Below are positions 8,875-17,200 of a DNA stretch of 64,000 bases, piece after piece; within the stretch, counting starts at the first letter, position 1, and each line of letters begins with the position of its first letter. The DNA lies in contig NZ_JBHLUA010000012.1 of the NCBI RefSeq assembly GCF_042433895.1, positions 62,001 through 126,000 on the forward strand, written 5' to 3'. The DNA comes from Mesonia maritima (GTDB lineage: Bacteria; Bacteroidota; Bacteroidia; Flavobacteriales; Flavobacteriaceae). The position numbers and the translations under genes are program-made. The notes beneath the pieces were generated by a model. The model made no database searches and was not told where the DNA came from. It worked only from the letters and a program-made list of their open reading frames with translations.

Positions 8875-9237
8875 TTAAAAGTTCCAGGCAACGTGGCCAT
8901 TTTTGTAGACCTCGTAAATATAATCTCCTTCGGTTAATAAAATGAATATAAGATAAGAGACTAAGAAAACTGCGGTCCAAACTACAGCTCTACGCAATCC
9001 TTTAGTTTCATGCTCCATATGCATGAAAGCCCAGGTAATGTAATATGCTTTGTAAAGTGTAAGAATGATAAATATCCAGTTGAGTAATTTCATATAAATA
9101 AATGTAGTATCTATAAGAAATGCTGGTTTAATAATTCCTAAAATAACTTCAACAATTGTAACAATAGAAAGGATTATAAATACACTCCAAATTCTTTTTG
9201 TTGCTGAATTATCGTTATGTGATGCTATATGTGCCAT
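8875..9237 (-). CDS. Cytochrome c oxidase subunit IV-like protein
   Basis: A 120-residue membrane protein with three helices (about 18-37, 45-70 and 81-100). It has the Bacteroidota subunit IV pattern, including YYITWAFMHMEHE between helices 2 and 3. It would be the small accessory subunit of the aa3-type oxidase. It follows a subunit III gene by 20 bases and is the last gene of its unit, ending at a hairpin terminator. The main catalytic subunits are encoded 17-20 kb away at 26478-29425. Confidence 0.88.
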   Translation of the reverse strand: MAHIASHNDNSATKRIWSVFIILSIVTIVEVILGIIKPAFLIDTTFIYMKLLNWIFIILTLYKAYYITWAFMHMEHETKGLRRAVVWTAVFLVSYLIFILLTEGDYIYEVYKNGHVAWNF

Positions 9238-9257
9238 TATTTTTTACTTCAAAAATT

Positions 9258-10244
9258 TTATACCAAATAGAAAAAGGTAAATACAAATACCCAAACTAAA
9301 TCTACAAAATGCCAGTAAAGTCCAACTTTCTCTACCATTTCGTAGCTTTTTCTTTTCTCGTATGTTCCAAGAATTACATTAAAGAAAATAATAATATTAA
9401 TGATTACTCCTGTAAATACGTGAAAACCGTGAAAACCTGTAATAAAGAAAAAGAAATCTGCAAATAAAGGCGGACCGTATTCATTACGGCTAAGGTTTGC
9501 ACCTTCTACCACTCTCATCGCGTGATTATTTATCATATCTAATGATTCTTCTCTAGAAAGAATTGTTTTAGCTCCGTTTTCATCTAATTTTTGAATTCGA
9601 ATAAGCATATCTTCATGGCTAGCGAATCCTTTTTTCACCTCATCGATACTGTAACTTGGCAAAGGTTCTCCATCTGCGGTATACCAAAGACCGTTTTTAC
9701 GTTCGTGTAAGACTCTTTCTTCAGGAAGAATTTCAGCCACATCAGCTAAGGCTAAACGTTCGCCTTCAGCATCAACAAATTGAATAATGTTTCCGCCTTT
9801 AGTTTCAACTGCTCCGTAAGTTCCACTTATAAAATTTTTCCATTCCCAAGCTTGAGAACCTACGAAAATAAGTCCACCAATAATGGTTAAAAACATATAA
9901 GTTGTGACCTTTCCTTTTTGCATTTTATGACCAGCATCTACGGCTAAAACCATAGTTACTGAAGAAAATATCAAAATAAAGGTCATTAATGCAACATAAT
10001 ACATTGGTGCATCTACACCATGTAAAAATGGAAAGTGATTAAAAACTTCATCTGCAATTGGCCAAGAGTCTATAAATTTAAACCTCGAAAAACCGTAAGC
10101 TGCTAGAAACGCCGAAAATGTAAGCGCATCTGATGTGATAAAAAACCACATCATCATTTTACCATAGCTAGCTTTTAATGGCGATTTAGACCCACCTCCC
10201 CAGGTTTTACCCTCGGTTCCTGTTCTTACAACAGTAGCTTCCAT
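9258..10244 (-). CDS. Cytochrome c oxidase subunit III (long form)
   Basis: A 328-residue subunit III of a haem-copper oxidase. Membrane helices lie at about 30-50, 76-100 and 115-132, with two more at the C terminus. The family stretch FFFFITGFHGFHVFTGVI lies near 262-279, and the protein ends YWHFVDLVWVFVFTFFYLV. A soluble insertion of about 120 residues separates helices 3 and 4, making the protein clearly longer than the 193-residue paralogue upstream. Subunit III stabilises the catalytic core and the proton pathway. Despite the extended length the reading frame is intact and the conserved ends are present. Confidence 0.93.
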   Translation of the reverse strand: MEATVVRTGTEGKTWGGGSKSPLKASYGKMMMWFFITSDALTFSAFLAAYGFSRFKFIDSWPIADEVFNHFPFLHGVDAPMYYVALMTFILIFSSVTMVLAVDAGHKMQKGKVTTYMFLTIIGGLIFVGSQAWEWKNFISGTYGAVETKGGNIIQFVDAEGERLALADVAEILPEERVLHERKNGLWYTADGEPLPSYSIDEVKKGFASHEDMLIRIQKLDENGAKTILSREESLDMINNHAMRVVEGANLSRNEYGPPLFADFFFFITGFHGFHVFTGVIINIIIFFNVILGTYEKRKSYEMVEKVGLYWHFVDLVWVFVFTFFYLV

Positions 10245-10289
10245 AAAGAAAAATTAGTGTTAAAGATTATGCAAAAATAGTTAATTTTC

Positions 10290-10871
10290 TTATCTAAAGA
10301 AATATAAAAACAAAAACAGGTAAATCCACAAAATATCAACAAAATGCCAGAATGTTGCACCGAGTTCTATTCCAAGCATTTGCCCTGCTTTATAACGTTG
10401 TTTAAAATGATTATAAATTACCACCACTAAAACAATAATTCCTGCTGCAAGGTGTAATAAATGCGTAAAAATGAGCAAGTAATTAAAAGAAACATTAATT
10501 ACACTTGCACTTCCGGCAGGAAATCTTCCATTATCAATAAATTGTTGAAAGCCGCTAAATTGTAATGCTACAAATATGAGGGCTAATAAAAGTGTGGTTA
10601 AGAGTAAACCTGAAGCTAACGAACGATTATTTTTTAAAATTGCTTTTTTCGCAAAATAAAATGTGAAACTACTTACAAGAATTACAACTGTACTCCACAT
10701 AAAAGCTGAAGGCATTTCTAAATCTTTTAGCCAATCTGCTCTATTCCTACTCACTACATAAGCACTCGTTAAACCGGCAAACATCATTGCCATACTTATA
10801 ATAGCAAACCAAAGCATCATCTTTTTAGATCTTCTTCTTTTCTCTTCTTCGGTTCCTTGCGTTAAATCCAT
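10290..10871 (-). CDS. Cytochrome c oxidase subunit III (short form)
   Basis: A 193-residue five-helix protein of the subunit III family, close in size to CyoC. Motifs include TSAYVVSR near residue 37, LLIFTHLLHLAAGIIVLVVV near 132-151, and FWHFVDILWIYLFLFLYFFR at the C terminus. Its start overlaps the end of cyoE by 10 bases. Tandem short and long subunit III genes are common in Bacteroidota. Whether both enter one oxidase cannot be told from the sequence. Confidence 0.92.
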   Translation of the reverse strand: MDLTQGTEEEKRRRSKKMMLWFAIISMAMMFAGLTSAYVVSRNRADWLKDLEMPSAFMWSTVVILVSSFTFYFAKKAILKNNRSLASGLLLTTLLLALIFVALQFSGFQQFIDNGRFPAGSASVINVSFNYLLIFTHLLHLAAGIIVLVVVIYNHFKQRYKAGQMLGIELGATFWHFVDILWIYLFLFLYFFR

Positions 10872-11773
10872 ATTCGAATAAATTTATCTAAAACGTAAAT
10901 AATCTGTAATAAAGTTATATAAGAAACACTAGCAAACATCAGTTGTTTTGCAGTTTTTTCATCTTTATTTTTATAAAGCTTGAATGCATAATACAGCATC
11001 CCTATTCCTAAAATCAAGATAAGGACACCAGAAATTGGTGTTAAGTATAAGCGCCCCGTTACTCCAAAAACAGGAATTAAGGAAATTACTACAGTCCAAA
11101 TTGTATAAAGAATAATTTGAATTGCAGTCCCTTTATCTCGCTTTCCGGTAGGCAACATAAAAAAACCTCCTCTTTTATAGTCATCATACAACCACCAACC
11201 TAAAGCCCAAAAATGCGGAAATTGCCAAAAAAACTGAATCATAAAAAGTGTTCCCGGTTCTATACTAAAATCATTTGTAGCCGCAACCCAACCCAACATA
11301 AATGGAATGGCCCCGGGAAATGCACCGATGAAGACAGAAAGCGGTGTAACTCTTTTTAAAGGCGTATAAATACAGGTGTATAAAAAAATAGAAATCCCGC
11401 CAAACATTGCTGTTACGGGATTTATAATATAAAGTACAACTATTCCTAAAATCGTAAATAAACTTGCAATAATAGTCGCGGTAGTAACTGACATTCTTCC
11501 CGCAGGAATCGGTCGGTTTTTTGTGCGATTCATTTTTGCATCTAAATTTCGTTCAATTACTTGATTAAACGCATTCGATGCTCCTACCATTAAATAACCA
11601 CCAATTGCCAACAAAAGGACAACTACAAAATTCACAACCTCTGCACCTAAAAAATAGCCAGCAACCGATGAAAAAACTACGCTTACTGCTAATCGCATTT
11701 TGGTTATTTCTTTGAAATCAGAAATTACATCGGGTTTTACTGTATTTGTAAGAGTTCTATTCAATACCTCCAT
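10862..11773 (-). CDS. cyoE: Protoheme IX farnesyltransferase (haem O synthase)
   Basis: A 303-residue UbiA-superfamily membrane prenyltransferase. It attaches a farnesyl group to haem B to give haem O, the precursor of haem A for aa3-type oxidases. The first Asp-rich motif (NAFNQVIERNLDAKMNRTKN, residues 66-85) is followed by RPIPAGR, and the second loop has YDDYKRGGFFMLP near residue 197. Seven to nine helices fill the rest, and the length is typical. It is first in the cyoE, subunit III, subunit III, subunit IV unit and has the best promoter of this section directly upstream. Confidence 0.96.
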   Translation of the reverse strand: MEVLNRTLTNTVKPDVISDFKEITKMRLAVSVVFSSVAGYFLGAEVVNFVVVLLLAIGGYLMVGASNAFNQVIERNLDAKMNRTKNRPIPAGRMSVTTATIIASLFTILGIVVLYIINPVTAMFGGISIFLYTCIYTPLKRVTPLSVFIGAFPGAIPFMLGWVAATNDFSIEPGTLFMIQFFWQFPHFWALGWWLYDDYKRGGFFMLPTGKRDKGTAIQIILYTIWTVVISLIPVFGVTGRLYLTPISGVLILILGIGMLYYAFKLYKNKDEKTAKQLMFASVSYITLLQIIYVLDKFIRIWI

Positions 11774-11784
11774 TTTTCAGAATG

Positions 11785-11814
11785 CAAAGATACTCTTAAA
11801 AAGCCTTTTGGCAA
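11785..11814 (-). promoter_or_regulatory. cyoE promoter (-33 and -7 boxes)
   Basis: On the minus strand TTG (11812-11814) is followed after exactly 19 bases by TATCTTTG (11785-11792), matching the Bacteroidota sigma factor consensus TTG-N19-TAnnTTTG. The ATG of cyoE lies 12 bases after the -7 box, so the leader is only a few bases long. Confidence 0.8.
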
Positions 11815-11848
11815 GCGAGAAAAAGCGTTAAATATTTTAGCTGAAAAT

Positions 11849-12589
11849 TTATTGAAGGTTAAAAGTAATTGGAAGTGCATAAGTTACAGGAACATTTTTT
11901 CCTTGCTGCTTACCTGGTTTCATAGTTGGCAATAATTTTGTCACCCGCTCTGCTTCTTTTGCCAAAGCATCTACTTTTGAAACTGCTTTTATATCGACTA
12001 CCTTTCCTTTTTCATCTACTGTAAAGGTTACATAAATTCGCTGTTCACCCGACAAGCCTAATTCTTGACCTATACTGCTATCAAACTTTCTTTGAACCAA
12101 CTTTGCAATCTGAGAAGAAAAACAACTTGAACGTTCTGCTTTGGAATCGTATTTTTCACAACCGGGAAAAATTGGCGCTTCTTCAACTTTTAAATAATTT
12201 ATAGGTATATTATCTTCAATAATAGTAGTTGGTTCTTCTAGTTTTTTACCTAAATCTTCATCTACTTTTCCATCATCGATTTTAGCTTCATTATTAAATA
12301 AACTTTTTAAGAAGTCTTTGTTATCGATAATTTTTAGTTCATCATTATTTTTACTTTTTTGACTAGAAGCTTTTTGCTTTTTAATAGGTTCCGGCGTCTC
12401 CGTTTTAACTTTATAGATAGGTGTTTTCTCCATTAAGCTTGCTTGATAAATAATCACTGGTTTTTCTTTTTCCTTAACTGTAGTTTTATGTTCTATTAAA
12501 AATATTGAACACAGTAAAGCTACAATTAGACCTAATTGGAAGTAGATAAATTTAGTTTTTACTTGCGGTTTTTGTTCTTGGCTTTTCAT
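11849..12589 (-). CDS. TonB-family energy transducer (copy 2)
   Basis: A 246-residue TonB-like protein that would carry proton-motive-force energy from ExbBD to outer-membrane receptors. It has an N-terminal membrane helix (about 14-32) and a K/E-rich linker. The C-terminal TonB domain (about 140-246) has the Bacteroidota motif IFPGCEKY, a strand IYVTFTVDEKGKVVDIKAV and an end in LPITFNLQ. Unlike the neighbouring copy the linker is not proline-rich, so its periplasmic reach may be shorter. It is separated from that copy by a terminator. Confidence 0.9.
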   Translation of the reverse strand: MKSQEQKPQVKTKFIYFQLGLIVALLCSIFLIEHKTTVKEKEKPVIIYQASLMEKTPIYKVKTETPEPIKKQKASSQKSKNNDELKIIDNKDFLKSLFNNEAKIDDGKVDEDLGKKLEEPTTIIEDNIPINYLKVEEAPIFPGCEKYDSKAERSSCFSSQIAKLVQRKFDSSIGQELGLSGEQRIYVTFTVDEKGKVVDIKAVSKVDALAKEAERVTKLLPTMKPGKQQGKNVPVTYALPITFNLQ

Positions 12590-12644
12590 AATAAGAAGTT
12601 TTATGTTAATTCTTTATGATTAACACAATTATTCTGCCAAAAAG

Positions 12645-12674
12645 AAAAACCCTCTCAAAAATGAGAGGGTTTTT
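12645..12674 (-). terminator. Terminator between the two tonB genes
   Basis: A perfect 13-bp inverted repeat (AAAAACCCTCTCA / TGAGAGGGTTTTT) with a 4-base loop lies 19 bases after the stop of the upstream tonB gene. GC-rich core plus T tract is a textbook intrinsic terminator. It makes the two tonB genes separate transcription units. Confidence 0.9.
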
Positions 12675-12693
12675 AAACTATATGAAATAATTA

Positions 12694-13422
12694 TTAGTCT
12701 TGAACTTGAAAAATAATTGGTAAAGAGTATAAAACTCCTACCGCTTGACCTCTCTGTTTACCAGGAGTCATTTGCGGAAGCATTTTTACAACTCGTTCTG
12801 CTTCTTTCTGAAGTCTTGGGTGTGGCGCTCGTGCTTGAACGTCAACAATTTTTCCTTTCGAGTCAATTTTAAATCGAACGTAAACTCGGTTTACTCCCGA
12901 CAAACCTAACTCAGAACCTAACTCGGTGTTGAATTTGTTATTCACAAAATCGCTCACCTTTTCACTCATACATTTTCTTCGCTCTGCATTAGTTTTATAT
13001 TTTTCGCAACCTGGAAAAATTGGCACATCTTCAATAGCTGTAAAAGGAACATCCGCGATTGGCTCTTCGTCAGCAACTTCTGAAACCTCAGCTACTTCTA
13101 CAATTTCAGGTTCTTCTGTAACCTCTGTAGATTCTATCACCTGCTCTTCTACCTCTACCTCATCTTCAACAACTTCAATAACTTCTGGAGCTGGTGGCGG
13201 TGGTGGCGGTGGCGGTGGCGGTGGTTGATTTGGAGGCATCACAACGGTCTCCTCTTCATTTAGCTGATCAAACTGAACGACTTGCTTTTCGAATTCTTCC
13301 TTTTCGTAAGTTTTCCATTCTATGGCGCGCCAAGTCAGAAACAGCATCACAATTAAACCTATCTGAAAAAACAGGACGCTTCTTCTTCGTAGGTCTTTTT
13401 TGGGATTTTTCTTTGGTTCCAT
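12694..13422 (-). CDS. TonB-family energy transducer with polyproline linker (copy 1)
   Basis: A 242-residue TonB protein: basic cytoplasmic start (KKNPKKDLRRRS), membrane helix (about 15-32), then an unbroken run of 11 prolines at about residues 67-77. An acidic V/E-rich linker (VEVVEDEVEVEEQVIES-like) follows, then a C-terminal TonB domain with IFPGCEKY (about residue 135) and an end in LPIIFQVQD. The Pro run and acidic stretch would span the periplasm. The nearby paralogue shares the C-terminal domain but not the linker. A near-consensus -7 box (TACATTAG, 13443-13450) lies upstream. Confidence 0.93.
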   Translation of the reverse strand: MEPKKNPKKDLRRRSVLFFQIGLIVMLFLTWRAIEWKTYEKEEFEKQVVQFDQLNEEETVVMPPNQPPPPPPPPPPPAPEVIEVVEDEVEVEEQVIESTEVTEEPEIVEVAEVSEVADEEPIADVPFTAIEDVPIFPGCEKYKTNAERRKCMSEKVSDFVNNKFNTELGSELGLSGVNRVYVRFKIDSKGKIVDVQARAPHPRLQKEAERVVKMLPQMTPGKQRGQAVGVLYSLPIIFQVQD

Positions 13423-13473
13423 AATTTTTTATTATCGGATTGCTAATGTAATTATTTTTTATAAAAATCTAAA

Positions 13474-13890
13474 TTATAATTGATGTTTAATTTTTTCTAA
13501 GGGTGTTTTAATTGAAATAATTAGAAAAAAAGCAATTATAATTCCTGTTGTATTTGCTAAAACATCAAATGCATCGATACTTCGATACGTAGTAAATACT
13601 CCTTGAAGTACTTCAATAAAAATGCCAAAAGCTGTTGTGAGCAAACAAATAATGAGCAAAGACTTGCGATGAAGTACTTTTGTATTTTTTCGAGAAAAAT
13701 ATTGAAAGTACCAACAAAGCGTAAGTCCAAAATATGCTATGCAATGGAAAACCTTATCTGCATTATTAAAATTAGGTTTCGGCAGGTCTTCAGTATGTAT
13801 TAAAGAGACCACTAATAAAGAAACCGTATATAATAATGCTAAGATTAAGGATACTTTAGGATCCAATAAGTTCTTTATAGGCTTCAACAT
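13474..13890 (-). CDS. VanZ-family membrane protein
   Basis: A 138-residue protein with four membrane helices and the VanZ-like pattern NADKVFHCIAYFGLTLCWY near residues 43-61, plus a later FGIFIEVLQ and DAFDVLANTTG. VanZ-like proteins are widespread; the reference protein gives low-level teicoplanin resistance, but most members have no known role. Its start overlaps gcvH by 35 bases, which suggests coupling or a slightly later start; no better in-frame ATG is seen before the first helix. Confidence 0.88.
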   Translation of the reverse strand: MLKPIKNLLDPKVSLILALLYTVSLLVVSLIHTEDLPKPNFNNADKVFHCIAYFGLTLCWYFQYFSRKNTKVLHRKSLLIICLLTTAFGIFIEVLQGVFTTYRSIDAFDVLANTTGIIIAFFLIISIKTPLEKIKHQL

Positions 13891-14236
13891 CTAGTAAACC
13901 ATCGATTTCATCTGGGTTAGAAATTTTAACTTTAATCATCCATCCTTCTGTATAAGGATCGGTATTAACTTTTTCTGGCTCGTCTTCTAAAGATTCATTG
14001 AATTCGATAATTTCACCTGAAAGTGGTAAGTAAAGATCTGACACTGTTTTTACGGCTTCAACGGTACCGAAAACTTCTTCTTTATCTAAGGTTTCGTCTA
14101 CAGTTTCAACTTCAACGTAAACAATATCACCTAATTCACCTTGTGCAAAATCTGTAATGCCGATAGTTGCAATATCGCCATCTACTTTTACCCATTCGTG
14201 GTCTTTAGTGTATTTTAATTCTTTTGGAGCGTTCAT
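13856..14236 (-). CDS. gcvH: Glycine cleavage system H protein
   Basis: The 126-residue lipoyl carrier of the glycine cleavage system. It shuttles the aminomethyl group between the P, T and L proteins. The lipoylated lysine is Lys63 in VEAVKTVSDLYLPLSGEI, the standard position, and the N-terminal KYTKDHEW is also conserved. gcvP and gcvT are not in this window. It overlaps the VanZ-like gene and has its own -7 box at the very end of sprA, so it can be expressed apart from the sprA transcript. Confidence 0.97.
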   Translation of the reverse strand: MNAPKELKYTKDHEWVKVDGDIATIGITDFAQGELGDIVYVEVETVDETLDKEEVFGTVEAVKTVSDLYLPLSGEIIEFNESLEDEPEKVNTDPYTEGWMIKVKISNPDEIDGLLDVEAYKELIGS

Positions 14237-14260
14237 AGTATTATTTAGTTTAGTTATTTA

Positions 14261-14268
14261 CAAATATA
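14261..14268 (-). promoter_or_regulatory. -7 box of gcvH
   Basis: TATATTTG on the minus strand is a full match to TAnnTTTG, 24 bases upstream of the gcvH ATG and just outside the sprA stop codon. No convincing TTG lies at the 19-base spacing. Confidence 0.55.
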
Positions 14269-14269
14269 A

Positions 14270-17200
14270 TTAGTTTCCGAAATTATAGCGCAATGTTATT
14301 CCAGATCGTATAGTGGTTTGCGGAAATGCGGTTGATATTGCATATTTCGAAAAACTATGATCGTAATAAAATATTGCAGTCAAATTTTTTGATAAAGCAT
14401 AATCAGCATTAAATGTAATCGACCAAATATCTTGACCGGAAGTGGTTTGACTATCATCTATATCTAAATAGCGAATTATGGTTTCATTTCTTCTAAACGA
14501 CACATCTGCTTTAAAATTCAAATCACTATTTAAAACCCGGCGTTGACCACCAATATTCGTGGCTATTTTAACATTCGGCAAACGATACCCCAATCCCAAA
14601 ATATATTCGTTTCCTTGGGTTTCTGTAAGTAAATTATTTGCGAAACTTAAGGAAAGTATACGATCCTTTCGCATTTCAGCTAAAATTTTAACTGAACTTT
14701 TTAATTCCATATCAATTTTAAAAAGCGGACTAAATTGTTCGGCTAAATTTACATTTGAAATAAAGAATTTACTTTTAAAATTACCGGCTTGATCAAGGTT
14801 TGAACTTCCGTAAGGATTATTTCTATCGTAATCTAAATTAGTCTGAAACTGATTAATATTATAAAGTGAAGTATATCCGTGCTGAATACTGAATCGTTTA
14901 AATTTATCTTTAAACCATTTTAAACGCATTAAGCCTGTATATTTAACATTCCAGTTTGGTAAAGGCGTATCTCTAAATGAACCGAGACTAACTTTCTCTA
15001 CATTTTTTCCGGTATAAGCTGAAAGGAAAGAAGGTAATAAAACTTGTTGACTCGTTCTTCCAAAACCAATCGGATAACCATTTTCATCCAAATTATCTGG
15101 ATTACTAGTATCAATTCCGGCTTGTTGCGCTAATCGATTGGCTACAGTAATTCTGTTATCTCTAAATTGCTGAAAAGCTTCTGAACTTTCTTGAGAACTT
15201 TCGCTAAACGCAGAAGCTATCATAATAGTAGAAATATTAAAGTTTCCAAACGTATTCGGCGTTAAGGAACGATATTGTAAATCATCTTGATTTACTCTAT
15301 AATTTTCTGTATAGGTTTCAGAATAAGTTCTATTGGCATTTAAATCGAGCGTAAGATCGGGCAGTAAATCGATATTAGCTTGTAAACTTAAGTTCTTAAC
15401 TTCCGTTTCTTGGTATTGTTCATTGAATTGCTGATAGCTAGTTAACCAACCGTTTCTAGCAGAAATTTCACGCACATCGGCTTGACTCCCAAATGTAAAT
15501 CCTGCAGTAGGTTTTAATGTTCCAACAAAACCAATATCATTGGTGTAACCCGGTAAAAACATTCCTTTGGTTTCATCATAATTTACCGTTAATCGACGAA
15601 CAGCTGTTACAATATCAATTAACGTATTTACAGCTTTATCGCCGCCAGACAAATCTTCATCTTGAGCTTGATTATTGTTATTATTACTACTATTACGCGT
15701 AAAACCTAATTTATTGGCTGATTGATTTAATCGTGTTCTTCCCGAATTATTTTTAGATTTCTTTTTTGTTAAACCAATGTAGCGATACAAGGTATTCATT
15801 TCAAAAGTCCCGTTAATTTGATGGGTGTTGGAATTTTGAATTGTATTTCCTAAATCGGGAATTCCTGGTATACTTCTTCTAATTTCTGATCCTTTTTGCC
15901 ATTGGAAATTTCCCGTATATGAATACCGTGCTTTCACGAATTCGAGTGCCGGAATTTTATCAAAAGGAATATCATAATTTACTTGTAAATTCTGCAAATG
16001 CCTGTTCGGTTGTCCAACATCAAAGAATCCATCCCAAATTCCAATAGAGTTATCTTGAACATTATCATCGCTAATGTAGTTCCGTACAATTCTATTATTA
16101 TTTGTATTTAAAGTAAATTGTAAAGATTCAGTAAGTTTATGCGTTATGGTATATTGCCAATCGAAAATATAATTTCGCTGATATAATTTCGGCAAACCAA
16201 TAGAACCTGGCGGAAGATTTATTTCTCTAAATATTTGTTCGTTATATTGTCTGCTAATATTTGAACTCGCTGAAATATTAGTAGGTAAAAGATTTACATT
16301 AAAATCTTTAATGGGCTTGTAATATTCACTACTATCTAAAACGGCAATATTTTTAAAAGGCTCAATTTTAAGCGGTGCAAAATTATAATTATAAGTCGCT
16401 CCAACATTTACACTTTGGTCAAGTGACTCTTCAATTTCAAAGTCACGATGATCTATTTGATTATATGTTCCTGAAAAACTGAAATTTTCAACATCATACG
16501 GCATCGGTTTAGCATCCGGATTTGTCCGCTCTTTCCGCAACCCAATTACACTTACACTTTGTCTTTTTGTATAATCTTCAGCACGTTCACGTAATTCATC
16601 CCTTCGGTCGGCATCATTAGTATTATCGAGTAAGGTTTCTAATTCTATATCTAAATATTCAGGATCGTATTGCGGCGTAATTAATTCTTCTCCTCTACTG
16701 TAACTAAACGGAACTTTTATTCCCCAATCTTTAGGTAATAATTGCCCCATATTTAAATTCGTTACTACATCGTATTGTTGTACATCTTCTCGACTTCGCT
16801 GGTTTGGTCCTTGTTCGATGGAACCAAAACCGATAGTACTTCTTCTTCCTGTAGCAGCAACTGATGCAAAATCTGCTAAATTGGTATCCATATTTAAAAC
16901 CGCAGCCCAACCGCCTTGATTTTTCATATCAGATAAGCGAAGTTCATTAAACCAAACTTCACCAGTTGCATCTACATCGCCACTGTTTTTTAACCCGAGC
17001 ATAATTACACGAATGTTCCCGAAACTAGGATTTCCTTTAATCCCAACACGCATTTCTCCCGGATCACCATTCGCTACAGAAGGCTCTAGATTTTCAGTAA
17101 AGAAATTCAAATTTGCACTATTATAGGTGTCGTTTCCGATTACCGTAGATTTTATTCGCTGCAATAAATCAAACGAAACATTCATATCATTTACAATGGG

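Noticed and set aside
12926..13228. Plus-strand frame with poly-Gly and Ser/Thr runs opposite the tonB gene
   Set aside because: It is the antisense of the polyproline and acidic linker of TonB; its low complexity comes from the repeated codons of the other strand, and no promoter was found.
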